A stretch of 15,388 nucleotides of DNA from Oscillospiraceae bacterium (GCA_016296635.1 JAEDIZ010000050.1:1-15388); one strand, 5' to 3'; counted from the stretch's first letter, positions 1 through 7,254 are shown. Numbers and translations: made by a program. The notes: generated by a model from the sequence alone, not told the origin.

Positions 1-358
1 TCATCGTCAATGGGATATCCTGTGCTGTCTGACCGGAGTCCTGCTTTGTCCCGTCTTCGGTCTGCGTTTCTTTTTCCGCAGAGAGACTGACATCCTGCCT
101 CTGTGGCTTGCCCTTGATCATCGCGCCCGGCTCAAAGCCACCAAGCAACCAGACGCACAGCAGGATCACCGCTGCAGCTCCCGCTGCAATGCCCGCGATT
201 GCACTGATACCAAGTCTGCGTGTTTTCTGTCCGTTGGCAGACTGCGGCTGCTGCTTTTTCGGCGCATCATACCGCACGATCTTTTTCACAGCGTTTCCGC
301 ATTCGGGGCAAAATCTGGCTTCATCGCTGATCTTTTTTCCGCACTCACTGCAATACAT
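1..358 (-). CDS. Zinc-ribbon single-pass membrane protein (3' end cut by window)
   Basis: About 119 residues are visible and the frame is still open at base 1, so the C-terminal part lies outside. Residues 1-21 form a small zinc ribbon with two CxxC knuckles (Cys3, Cys6, Cys17, Cys20). A basic, Gln-rich linker and one hydrophobic Ala/Gly/Ile-rich segment (about 49-72) follow, then a polar Glu/Thr/Gln-rich stretch, probably outside the cell. This is the common Bacillota layout of zinc_ribbon_2 membrane proteins, in which the ribbon is cytoplasmic and a variable domain is exported; no specific function can be given. The start is supported by GGAGG (367-371) eight bases before the ATG. It lies 68 bases downstream of the LUD gene on the same strand with no terminator between, so co-transcription is likely. 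Confidence 0.8.
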   Translation of the reverse strand, partial: MYCSECGKKISDEARFCPECGNAVKKIVRYDAPKKQQPQSANGQKTRRLGISAIAGIAAGAAAVILLCVWLLGGFEPGAMIKGKPQRQDVSLSAEKETQTEDGTKQDSGQTAQDIPLTM

Positions 359-426
359 ACTGATAACCTCCGTCTCTCAAGCGTTCAAATAAATACCTTC
401 TGTTCCATTCGGCCCAGCCCGATTGA

Positions 427-1023
427 TCAGTAACCGAGGTCCTCATCCACAAGCAGAATCTTCACCGGATGTCCGCCGGGACGGCGCTGCAGCGTCAGAA
501 ATACATTGCACATCCGCTGCGCGCTGGCACAGTCGGCACATTTTCCGGTAAGTGCGCAAGGTGTCTGCAGACCAAGCCTCTTTGCATTGGGCGGGCAGGC
601 TTCGCTGCGGATGCGCTGATAGCCGGAGACTTCGTCCTTTACCAGCTTGTTCCGCCCGATCACAAGAATCACACGCTTCGGCCCGTAAACGATCGCCGCC
701 GTGCGGTTGCCGGTTCCGTCAATGAACAGAAGCTCTCCGTTCTCTGTCACGGCATTCGCGCTTGCAAGATAGACATCCGCAGACATTGCCTCCTTTCTGG
801 CATCCACGCCCTGCTCCGCCGGCAGCCAATGCCAGAATACCGATTTACCTTCTTTCTTCAGTTCATCAACAATCTCCAGCTGCTGAATCGTTACGCTGCC
901 GCCGATGCCGATGCTCTGTTCGCCCTGCAGTTCCTTCAGCAGCATCTGCGCCGCCTGCGCCTTCGTCGCGGCTGTTTTCACTTCATATCCCCGCTTTTCC
1001 AGCGCCTTTTTCAGATTTTCCAT
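427..1023 (-). CDS. LUD-domain (lactate utilization, DUF162) protein, stand-alone
   Basis: A 198-residue protein that fits the small LUD_dom family (PF02589). Typical features are the glycine stretch GIGGSVT (39-45), HWLPAEQG near 65, and the signature GTGNRTAAIVYGPKRVI (103-119). The C-terminal third holds five cysteines (143, 156, 162, 165, 172), a cluster seen in this subfamily that may bind metal or an Fe-S centre; that is inference. LutC and LutB of the lactate oxidation complex share the domain, but no lutA or lutB is visible here, so the substrate is unknown. I chose the ATG at 1023 because AGGGA lies eight bases upstream. An ATG at 1029 is also possible but sits too close to that site. 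The promoter lies at 1054-1083. Confidence 0.85.
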   Translation of the reverse strand: MENLKKALEKRGYEVKTAATKAQAAQMLLKELQGEQSIGIGGSVTIQQLEIVDELKKEGKSVFWHWLPAEQGVDARKEAMSADVYLASANAVTENGELLFIDGTGNRTAAIVYGPKRVILVIGRNKLVKDEVSGYQRIRSEACPPNAKRLGLQTPCALTGKCADCASAQRMCNVFLTLQRRPGGHPVKILLVDEDLGY

Positions 1024-1053
1024 GAACATCTTCCCTTTCGTGATATTTTTTTC

Positions 1054-1083
1054 AGTATAGCATACAGCCCGCTGCGGATGCAA
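1054..1083 (-). promoter_or_regulatory. Sigma-A promoter of the LUD gene
   Basis: Read on the minus strand: -35 TTGCAT (1083-1078), an 18-base spacer and -10 TATACT (1059-1054) preceded by TGC, which makes it an extended -10. It lies 31 bases before the LUD start and diverges from the promoter at 1112-1140. Confidence 0.6.
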
Positions 1084-1111
1084 CCGGCTTCTTCTGTTCG
1101 TCCGCCCGGAT

Positions 1112-1140
1112 TTGACGGATTGAAGTAAATCGCGTATACT
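1112..1140 (+). promoter_or_regulatory. Sigma-A promoter of the amidotransferase-like gene
   Basis: -35 TTGACG (1112-1117), a 17-base spacer and -10 TATACT (1135-1140), one mismatch from consensus in each box. The predicted transcript start is near 1147, giving a leader of about 50 bases that contains the palindrome at 1169-1181. Confidence 0.7.
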
Positions 1141-1168
1141 GTTTCACGTGCAGAATTTTCCTGCGCAG

Positions 1169-1181
1169 TTTATCTGATAAA
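1169..1181. promoter_or_regulatory. 13-base palindrome TTTATCTGATAAA, possible operator
   Basis: A perfect odd-centred palindrome in the leader, downstream of the predicted start point and just before the GGAGG (1184-1188). It could be a repressor site or chance in an AT-rich leader. No regulator gene lies beside it. Confidence 0.35.
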
Positions 1182-1196
1182 ACGGAGGTTTTTGTG

Positions 1197-1859
1197 GTGT
1201 CTGCTTCCTTAAAAATAGCCATTCCGGCTCTTTGCGATAAGCCGATTATCAACTATGTTTCCGCCCTGCAAAATCTCGGCGCCGAGCCCGTCCGGATCGA
1301 TGCTTCCGCAAAGGCTTCTTCCTTTGACGGTCTTCTGCTTCCCGGCGGCGGAGACGTCGCCCCCCTGCGCTACGGGCAGGAAAATGACGGTTCGCGCGGC
1401 ATTGACCCGGAGCTTGATGCACTGCAGTTTGCCGCTGCAGATGCATTTATTTCCGCCGGAAAACCCGTTTTCGGCATCTGCCGCGGTCTGCAGCTGCTCA
1501 ATGTCTTCTTTGGCGGAACACTCGTGCAGGATCTGCCCTCCGCTGCAAGTCACAGCAGCGGCATTGTTGGAACGGATCTCTATCACGACAGCAGCGCAGC
1601 CGAAAACAGTTTTCTCGCTTCCGTTTACGGTTTCTCTTTCCGAATCAACAGTTCCCATCATCAGGCCGTTGACCGCCCCGGCAAAGGACTTCAGGTCGTG
1701 CAGTATTCGCACGACGGTGTTGTGGAAGCGCTCAGTCACGAAACGCTCCCCGTCTGGTGCGTCCAATGGCATCCGGAACGGCTCTGCGGCCGCTTTGCGA
1801 CCGACCGCGCTGTGGACGGCAGTCTGGTTCTAGATTGGTTTCTGAACAAATGCAGATAA
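1197..1859 (+). CDS. Gamma-glutamyl-GABA hydrolase-like class I glutamine amidotransferase (peptidase C26)
   Basis: About 220 residues with a class I glutamine amidotransferase fold of the PuuD/peptidase C26 type, which hydrolyse gamma-glutamyl amide bonds. Visible are the oxyanion strand LLLPGGGD (47-54), the nucleophile elbow FGICRGLQ with Cys96, and the His-Glu pair in QWHPE (His193, Glu195), numbered from the GTG at 1194, so the triad is complete. The INSSHHQAVD stretch before it is also usual for the family. At 220 residues it is slightly shorter than PuuD (about 254). There is no ATG. Two tandem GTG codons (1194, 1197) follow GGAGG at 1184-1188; the second has the better eight-base spacing. 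It is a single-gene unit with its own promoter and terminator, and the substrate is not deducible. Confidence 0.85.
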   Translation: MSASLKIAIPALCDKPIINYVSALQNLGAEPVRIDASAKASSFDGLLLPGGGDVAPLRYGQENDGSRGIDPELDALQFAAADAFISAGKPVFGICRGLQLLNVFFGGTLVQDLPSAASHSSGIVGTDLYHDSSAAENSFLASVYGFSFRINSSHHQAVDRPGKGLQVVQYSHDGVVEALSHETLPVWCVQWHPERLCGRFATDRAVDGSLVLDWFLNKCR

Positions 1860-1863
1860 AAAA

Positions 1864-1884
1864 GGCCGGGACACAGTCCCGGTC
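1864..1884. terminator. Bidirectional intrinsic terminator between convergent genes
   Basis: Nine-base-pair GC-rich stem (1864-1872 with 1876-1884, one G-U pair when read on the plus strand) and a three-base loop. T-runs follow on the plus strand, and the A-run at 1858-1863 acts as a T-run for minus-strand transcripts. It ends both the amidotransferase-like gene and the phosphohexomutase, whose stop codon is only a few bases away. Confidence 0.9.
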
Positions 1885-1889
1885 TTTTC

Positions 1890-3575
1890 TTATTTTTTCA
1901 TCAGATCTCTCGCAGCCTCTTCAAGCTCCGTGATTACTGCATCTGCCTCCTGCACACTCCTGCCCACTGCAGACAGATAGGTCTTGATTTTCGGTTCTGT
2001 GCCGGAGGGTCTGACCATGAGCTTCGCCCCGCCATCGAGCCGGTATTCCAGCACATCCGCCTTCGGCAGTCCGGTATCCATGTTGGCATAGTCCGTGAAC
2101 CCGGTCACTTTTCTGCCCGCGATCACAATGGGCGGCATCTGCCGCAGAACGCTCATGATCTCCGCCATGGTCTGCATACCGCTTTCTCCCGCAAACGAGA
2201 AGCTGAGCAGTCCGTTTTTGAAATATCCATGCTCTGCATACAGACTGTCAATGGCATCACCGAGAGTCATGCCCTTCTTTGCATACCACGCAGCCGCCTC
2301 GCAGACGAGCAGCGTTGCGTTGACCGCATCTTTATCGCGCACATGCGGGCCGGAAAGATAGCCGTAACTCTCCTCGAAGCCGAAGATATAGCGCTCCGGA
2401 TGACCGGCTGCTTCAAGATTTGCGATCTGCTCTCCGATGAACTTAAAGCCCGTCAGCACGCGGCGCAGCTCCACGCCGAACTTTTTCGCAATCGCATCCA
2501 CCATATCCGTGGAAACGATCGTTGTAACTGCCACGGGATCCTCCGGCATTCTGCCTGCAGCCAGTCTGCTGCGGCAGATGAAATCCAGCAGGATCACGCC
2601 CATTTCATTGCCGGAGATCAAACGGTAACCACCCTTCCCGTCCGGTACTGCCGCACCGCAGCGGTCACAGTCAGGATCGGTTCCGATCAAAATATCCGGC
2701 TTCACTTTATCGCAAAGCTCCAATCCCTTCTGCATGGCCTCGCGGATTTCCGGGTTCGGATAGGGGCAGGTCGGGAAATGGCCGTCCGGTTTTTCCTGCT
2801 CCGGCACAACTGTCATATTTTTGATTCCCAGCTTGTCCGCCAGCTTGCGGATGCTCTCCAGACCGCTGCCGTTGAGCGGCGTATAAACCAGTTTCAGGCT
2901 GTCGATTCCGTCTCCGTCGCCGACTCTCTGCGCATAGACCGCATCCACAAAGGCATCCAGTACGCTGTCCGGGATCAGCTGAATGCTGCCGTCTGCCAAT
3001 GCCTTTTCATAATCTGCCAGCTTTACGCCTGTAAAACAGTCCGTCTTTTCAATAAATCCAAGCACGATCTTCGCCGCCTCCGGCGTGATCTGACATCCGT
3101 CTGCGCCGTAGACCTTGAAGCCGTTGTACTGCGCGGGATTGTGGCTCGCCGTAATGCAGATGCCAACGCCGCAGCCAAGGGTTCTGACTGCCCAGCTGAG
3201 AGCCGGCACCGGCTCGAGCCGGGGATACAGATGGGCTTCAATGCCGTTGGCCGCCAGCACACACGCCGCTTCCTTCGCAAATTCGTCCGACTGGATGCGG
3301 CTGTCATAGGCGATTGCAGCCTTTTTGGGCAATGCGGTTCCGTTCAGATAATCCGCCACGCCCTGCGTTGCTTTTCTGACCATGTAGATATTCATGCGGT
3401 TTGTTCCTGCGCCAAGAATCCCGCGCAGTCCCGCCGTACCAAACTCAAGTTCCCGGTAAAAGCTGTCGTTGACGGCTTCCCGATCATCTTTCATGGCCTC
3501 CAGTTCGGCTCGAACCTTTGCATCCAGTTTTTGCTGTGCATACCAATATTCATACATCTGCTCTGCGTGACTCAT
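1890..3575 (-). CDS. pgcA: Phosphoglucomutase/phosphomannomutase (alpha-D-phosphohexomutase)
   Basis: A 561-residue cytoplasmic enzyme that interconverts hexose 1- and 6-phosphates, feeding UDP-glucose and wall or capsule sugar synthesis. All four domains of the family are present. FGTAGLRG lies at 45-52 and the phosphoserine loop TASHNP at 142-147 (Ser144). The metal loop is DPDCDR at 300-305 (Asp300, Asp302, Asp304), the sugar loop GFEESYGY at 399-406 and the phosphate loop RPSGTEP at 522-528. The metal loop carries Cys where Ala is usual; the three Asp ligands are intact, so activity should be kept. Length matches Bacillus-type PgcA. The ATG at 3575 has GGAGG eight bases upstream; the ATG at 3581 is too close to it. 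The gene is transcribed alone from 3608-3636 to the shared terminator. Confidence 0.95.
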   Translation of the reverse strand: MSHAEQMYEYWYAQQKLDAKVRAELEAMKDDREAVNDSFYRELEFGTAGLRGILGAGTNRMNIYMVRKATQGVADYLNGTALPKKAAIAYDSRIQSDEFAKEAACVLAANGIEAHLYPRLEPVPALSWAVRTLGCGVGICITASHNPAQYNGFKVYGADGCQITPEAAKIVLGFIEKTDCFTGVKLADYEKALADGSIQLIPDSVLDAFVDAVYAQRVGDGDGIDSLKLVYTPLNGSGLESIRKLADKLGIKNMTVVPEQEKPDGHFPTCPYPNPEIREAMQKGLELCDKVKPDILIGTDPDCDRCGAAVPDGKGGYRLISGNEMGVILLDFICRSRLAAGRMPEDPVAVTTIVSTDMVDAIAKKFGVELRRVLTGFKFIGEQIANLEAAGHPERYIFGFEESYGYLSGPHVRDKDAVNATLLVCEAAAWYAKKGMTLGDAIDSLYAEHGYFKNGLLSFSFAGESGMQTMAEIMSVLRQMPPIVIAGRKVTGFTDYANMDTGLPKADVLEYRLDGGAKLMVRPSGTEPKIKTYLSAVGRSVQEADAVITELEEAARDLMKK

Positions 3576-3607
3576 ACGCATGTCCTCCCGGTTGGGGTAT
3601 TTTTTTC

Positions 3608-3636
3608 ATTATAGTATTATTTCGTTATCACTGCAA
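3608..3636 (-). promoter_or_regulatory. pgcA: Sigma-A promoter of the phosphohexomutase gene
   Basis: Minus strand: -35 TTGCAG (3636-3631), a 17-base spacer and a perfect -10 TATAAT (3613-3608), 32 bases before the chosen ATG. Confidence 0.75.
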
Positions 3637-3677
3637 TAGTACTGTCGGAACAATTTCACGCATTCTCTGCAGATATG

Positions 3678-3703
3678 AAAAAGACCGCCTTTGCGGTCTT
3701 TTT
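3678..3703 (-). terminator. Intrinsic terminator of the lipoprotein gene
   Basis: GACCGC (3683-3688) pairs with GCGGTC (3693-3698) around a four-base loop, flanked by five A and five T bases, so it can work in both directions. It lies 18 bases after the lipoprotein stop on the minus strand and shields the phosphohexomutase promoter from read-through. Confidence 0.9.
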
Positions 3704-3720
3704 CTGCATGATTTGCGATG

Positions 3721-5292
3721 TTACGGTTTCTGCGGAGGCTGTCCGAAATTCATTTCAGGCGCACTCTGTCCGCCTATCCGCTGCCCGTCCGGCATTTCAG
3801 GAATCCGTCCGCCGCCGAGCAATCCGAACGGCAATTCAACGCCGAAAGCTTCCAACACATCCTCCAGCGTTCCGTTATCATCCAGTTCTGCAACCTTCTG
3901 TTTGAACGCCTTCATATCGAATGATTCCGTAAGCTGCTGCCACTGCATCATACCGTTCGGGTCACCGGGTCTGCCGAACTCCTCTCCGCCGCCGAAGCCG
4001 CCGCCCATGCCGCCGGTTTCGCGGAAGGCAGAACCGGGTTCATAGTTTTGTGTCTGTCCGTCAAGGATCACGGTTCCGCCGTGATAAGTGATCCCGTCCT
4101 CAGAATCAAGCGCGCTGTCCGGCACACGGATGCCGTCAATGCTGAGCGTACCGCCGTTCAGCACAATAAATCCGTTGGAGTCCACGCCGTCACCCTCAGC
4201 GCCCTGCGCCGCATGAATGGTCACATTTCCGCCGTTAAAGCTGACAACCGAAACATGATCCTCATTGACATTGATGCCGTCATCCTGCGAGTTGACCGAA
4301 ATATTGCCGCCGTTGAAGGACAGGTGCAATTCGCTGTCGATCCCTTCAAATCCGCTGTTCACCGTCAGACTGCCGGTTCCAGCCGTGCCGCCCTCCATGT
4401 TCATGGACACATAGGAATAGAATGCTCCATCCGTTTTGCGCAGTTTTTTCTGCACCTTAACGGGATCTGTGGAGATTTCATCTTTGTATTTCGTTTTGAG
4501 CATCCGGGCTACATTGGTTCCGGTCACGGTATTTTCCGTTCCGTCTGCCACAATTACCGTCACGCCCGCGTCGCCCGTGTCCGCATCGCAGGTGCTGCTT
4601 TCCCGCGTTTCCCACTCGTTGTCGCATTCATAGGCACTGTAAAATACGATGCCCGGCGCTGCGCTGCAGCTGATATCCACGCCATTCAGTATAATTGTAA
4701 TTTTGGCGTTTTCATCCGTAAAAGCAGTATCCCGATCGCCCAGATCTACCCGGATCTGCCCTTTCCATGTACCTTCCAGAATATATTCACCCGGCTGCGT
4801 GATATGCAGAACCTGGTTTTCCGCCGCCTCCTGCACGCTGTGCATCATCTGCACCGGCAGACTGTTTCCGAGATCCGGCAGCGTTGCAAAAATATACTCG
4901 TTATGCTCACCGTCTGTATAGTAATAGGCCCATTCGGTTTCTCCGTCATAGTTCACCCGGGTGAAGCCGTCCGTCGGCAGTTCCGGAAAATAATACAGAT
5001 CCCTATCAATGTACACCGCAGCATCTGTCTGCGGCTGTGTTCCCGTGTGGTATTCCGCAGGCGCATCTTTTACCTCGTTGTGAGAAACGCCGGGATCACA
5101 ATACCATGTATAATCGAAAATCTGCACCGCTTCACCGTCCAGCTTTGCACGGTCAGTGTATAGCTTCAATGTGTGCGCAGACGGATGTGTTTTTGACAGA
5201 TTTTCTGCTTTCGCTTCCCTACTCGGTGTACATCCTGCCATGCACAGAAGCATCGCTGCTGTCAAAAGCACAGAAACTATCTTTCGAAACAT
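3721..5292 (-). CDS. Cthe_2159-type carbohydrate-binding lipoprotein
   Basis: A 523-residue predicted lipoprotein. The signal peptide ends in a lipobox with Cys21 (CMAGC), so the protein is probably anchored on the outer face of the membrane. Residues about 175-425 match the Cthe_2159 family (PF14262, carbohydrate-binding domain-containing protein), known from a Clostridium thermocellum beta-helix protein that binds acidic polysaccharide. Visible repeats are FNGGNISV, FNGGNVTI and LNGGTLSI, alternating with Asp-rich DDGIN, GDGVD and SEDG turns that suggest calcium binding. A Gly/Met-rich linker (427-440) leads to a helical tail (455-485) and a Pro/Gln-rich end. The frame is open further upstream, but the ATG at 5292 has GGAGG eight bases before it and starts the signal peptide. 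It stands alone; the usual neighbour CotH is absent. Confidence 0.88.
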   Translation of the reverse strand: MFRKIVSVLLTAAMLLCMAGCTPSREAKAENLSKTHPSAHTLKLYTDRAKLDGEAVQIFDYTWYCDPGVSHNEVKDAPAEYHTGTQPQTDAAVYIDRDLYYFPELPTDGFTRVNYDGETEWAYYYTDGEHNEYIFATLPDLGNSLPVQMMHSVQEAAENQVLHITQPGEYILEGTWKGQIRVDLGDRDTAFTDENAKITIILNGVDISCSAAPGIVFYSAYECDNEWETRESSTCDADTGDAGVTVIVADGTENTVTGTNVARMLKTKYKDEISTDPVKVQKKLRKTDGAFYSYVSMNMEGGTAGTGSLTVNSGFEGIDSELHLSFNGGNISVNSQDDGINVNEDHVSVVSFNGGNVTIHAAQGAEGDGVDSNGFIVLNGGTLSIDGIRVPDSALDSEDGITYHGGTVILDGQTQNYEPGSAFRETGGMGGGFGGGEEFGRPGDPNGMMQWQQLTESFDMKAFKQKVAELDDNGTLEDVLEAFGVELPFGLLGGGRIPEMPDGQRIGGQSAPEMNFGQPPQKP

Positions 5293-5321
5293 TTTTTGTG
5301 CCTCCATTTTTTGATGAATGC

Positions 5322-5350
5322 AGTATAACCGAAAAATATGAACATTTGAT
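5322..5350 (-). promoter_or_regulatory. Possible promoter of the lipoprotein gene
   Basis: Minus strand: -10 TATACT (5327-5322) with a 17-base spacer to a poor -35 (ATCAAA, 5350-5345). Only the -10 is convincing. A terminator lies just upstream, so a promoter is needed in this gap. Confidence 0.35.
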
Positions 5351-5385
5351 TCTGCATTTATAAACAAATTGAAAAGGATGCAAAA

Positions 5386-5415
5386 AAACAGATCACCCAA
5401 ACGGATGATCTGTTT
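5386..5415 (-). terminator. Intrinsic terminator of tRNA-Leu
   Basis: A ten-base-pair stem (5386-5395 with 5406-5415) whose core is ACAGATCA/TGATCTGT. A run of seven A (5382-5388) reads as a T-run on the minus strand. It begins three bases after the tRNA CCA end. Confidence 0.9.
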
Positions 5416-5417
5416 TC

Positions 5418-5502
5418 TGGTGCGAGAGATGAGACTTGAACTCACACGACGGTTGCCACACGCCCCTCAAACGTGCCTGTCTACCTATTCCAGCACTCTC
5501 GC
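5418..5502 (-). tRNA. tRNA-Leu (anticodon GAG)
   Basis: An 85-base class II tRNA read on the minus strand. The acceptor stem is GCGAGAG with CTCTCGC (7 bp), followed by discriminator A and a genome-encoded CCA (5420-5418). The D-loop contains GGTAGAC. The anticodon stem is CACGT/GCGTG with loop TTGAGGG, so the anticodon is GAG (5468-5466), reading CUC and CUU. The variable arm is about 13 bases, and the T-arm is GTGAG-TTCAAGT-CTCAT. The long variable arm and G37 fit leucine. It is transcribed alone from a perfect consensus promoter. Confidence 0.96.
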
Positions 5503-5525
5503 ATGCACATATTCAATGCTCGCTT

Positions 5526-5554
5526 ATTATAATCATCCTTTTATGATTTGTCAA
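5526..5554 (-). promoter_or_regulatory. Perfect consensus sigma-A promoter of tRNA-Leu
   Basis: Minus strand: TTGACA (5554-5549), exactly 17 bases, TATAAT (5531-5526). Both boxes and the spacer match consensus. AT-rich sequence lies upstream on the minus strand and could act as an UP element. The transcript would start about 15-20 bases before the mature tRNA. Confidence 0.92.
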
Positions 5555-5597
5555 GATTATTTTTTCGTTTTCAAAAAATAACAATCATTTTTTGTGC

Positions 5598-5626
5598 TTG
5601 CGCTTCCAACTGTCATCTGATATAAT
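5598..5626 (+). promoter_or_regulatory. rsmE: Sigma-A promoter of the rsmE operon
   Basis: -35 TTGCGC (5598-5603), a 17-base spacer and a perfect -10 TATAAT (5621-5626), about 38 bases before the TTG start of rsmE and divergent from the tRNA promoter. Confidence 0.65.
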
Positions 5627-5663
5627 ATACAGAGTATGCTACGCAGAAAGGCAGGAATGCCAT

Positions 5664-6398
5664 TTGCCGAAATTTTTTGTCTCCCCTTCAGACCTGAATG
5701 CAAACTTTCTTGTACTGACTGGAGAAAACGCAGCGCACGCAAAGGTGCTCCGTCTGAAGAACGGCGATGCCGTAACCGTATGTGACGGCATCGGAACAGA
5801 TTTTTCCTGCATCGTTTCGGATGTCTCCCCCGGGCAGATCAGTCTTGTTGTGCAGTCGAAAGCGCCTTCCGCAGCAGAACCGCCGGTTTTCTGCAGCGTC
5901 TATATGGCCTTTGCTAAAGCCGACAAGTTTGAGCATGTGATTCAAAAAGCGACAGAGATCGGTGCCTGCGAAATCGTGGCTTTCCCGTCAGATCGGTGTG
6001 TCAGCCGTCCGGATGAAAAATCCCTTGCAAAAAAGCTGGAGCGCTGGCAGAAGATCGCAGCTTCCGCAGCAGAGCAGTCCGGGCGCGGACGGATCCCGCA
6101 GGTCATTGTTCTGAATTCCTTTGAAGAGGCAATCCGTCGTGCCGCTGCATGTGACCTTGCTCTTTTCCCCTACGAGAATGAGCAGAAGCTTTCTCTGTGC
6201 AGCGCCATCGGAAATGCCGATTTTCAAACCGTATCCATCGTTACCGGCCCTGAAGGCGGCTTTTCGCCCGAGGAAGTGCTGGCAGCGCAGCAATATCAAA
6301 TGAAAATATGTACGCTCGGTCCCCGCATTCTGCGGTGTGAAACAGCTCCCCTGTGTGCGCTCAGCGCAGTTCTTTTTGCTGCCGGTGCACTGGACTGA
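5664..6398 (+). CDS. rsmE: 16S rRNA (uracil-1498-N3)-methyltransferase RsmE
   Basis: A 244-residue SPOUT methyltransferase that methylates U1498 of 16S rRNA in the assembled 30S subunit using SAM. An N-terminal PUA-like domain (about 1-70) carries AAHAKVLRLKNGD. The C-terminal trefoil-knot domain shows KATEIGA (95-101), EQSGR (137-141), TGPEGGF (194-200) and the diagnostic LGPRILRCETA (218-228). The start is a TTG. The only in-frame alternative further up would add about 24 unrelated residues, whereas AGGA at 5653-5656 lies seven bases before this TTG and gives the family's usual length. An ATG at 5657 is in another frame. In many Bacillota rsmE follows prmA, but that gene is not here. A membrane-protein gene follows after 23 bases. 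Confidence 0.95.
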   Translation: MPKFFVSPSDLNANFLVLTGENAAHAKVLRLKNGDAVTVCDGIGTDFSCIVSDVSPGQISLVVQSKAPSAAEPPVFCSVYMAFAKADKFEHVIQKATEIGACEIVAFPSDRCVSRPDEKSLAKKLERWQKIAASAAEQSGRGRIPQVIVLNSFEEAIRRAAACDLALFPYENEQKLSLCSAIGNADFQTVSIVTGPEGGFSPEEVLAAQQYQMKICTLGPRILRCETAPLCALSAVLFAAGALD

Positions 6399-6421
6399 TT
6401 GAGCGGAAAAGGATTGATATC

Positions 6422-7174
6422 ATGGCAAATAAAGCAAAAACAAATAACCAGTCGAATGATTCTGTTGTCTATAAGGTTCCTATCGCATTTGCGATCATGC
6501 TTTTCATGATCGTTCTTCTGCAGCGGTTGGGGCGGTTCTATCAAACCTCTGCCGGCTATATCGCGCTTCGTGACTGGTTCCATGTCGGCGCCATCGGATT
6601 CTCTGCCGTCGCAGCGGTCTGCATTGCGCTGTATTTCATCTGCAGAAAGAGCCTTGTCCGCTCCATCTGCCGTTACGGCATCGTGCTTGCGGTGCTTGCC
6701 GCATTCTCCTGCTGGCTTCTGTATACATTTTGGACTACATACCTCAAGGATGTCTATTTCCTGCACGCCTATGTCTATTGCCTGTATATGGTCGAACTGC
6801 TATACGGTTGGGAGTTTTTCTTCTATTCTCTTGCCACCTGCTTTGCAGGCTTTGTGTTCTTCCGCTATTCCAAGGGTGTCGGCCCGAATCTAAATTCCAT
6901 TATTCCGGCTGCCGTCCTTCTTCTGATTTTGGCTTTCACCGTGTATGTTGCCAATCAGGGTGCTAAAAGCAACGGCTCTGTGCAGCTGGTGAAAAAGATT
7001 TCGCTGTTCCCGGCTGATATTAATGCTGTTCTTCTTTATGTAGTCTGTGCGATCTGGGCCGTATGCCTGATTGCCTGCTTCCTCTTCGAGGCCGTGTTTG
7101 CATACTATTGCATGTTTGCTTCCATCGCCTTTGAACTGATTGCTGCTGTTTATTACACATTCCAGCTCAAGTGA
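6422..7174 (+). CDS. Multi-pass membrane protein of unknown function
   Basis: 250 residues, not recognised. A polar Asn/Lys-rich N-terminus of about 17 residues precedes seven or eight hydrophobic segments at roughly 18-35, 54-74, 84-104, 112-129, 132-147, 159-177, 201-222 and 226-246. The membrane segments are rich in Phe, Tyr, Cys and Ala, with a conserved-looking ELLYGWEFFFYS at 125-136. There is no signal peptide, transporter motif or enzyme motif. AAGGA lies eight bases before the ATG. It begins 23 bases after rsmE and ends at a strong terminator, so the two form a two-gene operon. A functional link to ribosome modification is not implied. Confidence 0.8.
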   Translation: MANKAKTNNQSNDSVVYKVPIAFAIMLFMIVLLQRLGRFYQTSAGYIALRDWFHVGAIGFSAVAAVCIALYFICRKSLVRSICRYGIVLAVLAAFSCWLLYTFWTTYLKDVYFLHAYVYCLYMVELLYGWEFFFYSLATCFAGFVFFRYSKGVGPNLNSIIPAAVLLLILAFTVYVANQGAKSNGSVQLVKKISLFPADINAVLLYVVCAIWAVCLIACFLFEAVFAYYCMFASIAFELIAAVYYTFQLK

Positions 7175-7180
7175 TCTTTT

Positions 7181-7209
7181 GCCGCCTGCCATGCAGGCGG
7201 CTTTTTTTT
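7181..7209 (+). terminator. Strong intrinsic terminator of the rsmE operon
   Basis: A perfect nine-base-pair stem GCCGCCTGC/GCAGGCGGC (7181-7189 with 7193-7201), a three-base loop and eight T bases. It lies six bases after the stop of the membrane-protein gene. Confidence 0.95.
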
Positions 7210-7247
7210 CGCATAGACTTGCCTTCCTGACCATAAGATTTTTCGGG

Positions 7248-7254
7248 AAGGTGA
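7248..7254 (+). promoter_or_regulatory. Ribosome binding site that sets the flippase TTG start
   Basis: AAGGTGA, close to the complement of the 16S rRNA end, lies five bases before the TTG at 7260. The frame is open further upstream, but only through the terminator hairpin, so this site decides the start. Confidence 0.75.

Noticed and set aside
469..1128. 219-codon plus-strand frame opposite the LUD gene
   Set aside because: Shadow of the LUD frame; low-complexity Arg/Leu/His translation and no ribosome site.
2229..3614. 461-codon open frame on the plus strand opposite the phosphohexomutase gene
   Set aside because: It is the antisense shadow of a gene with full catalytic motifs; its translation is rich in Arg, His and Cys with no domain.
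4048..5163. 371-codon open frame on the plus strand opposite the lipoprotein
   Set aside because: The lipoprotein has a signal peptide, lipobox and repeat pattern; the opposite frame has no recognisable features.
5293..5663. Riboswitch or other structured RNA between the lipoprotein gene and rsmE
   Set aside because: The sequence is accounted for by two promoters, the tRNA and its terminator; no further conserved fold is visible.
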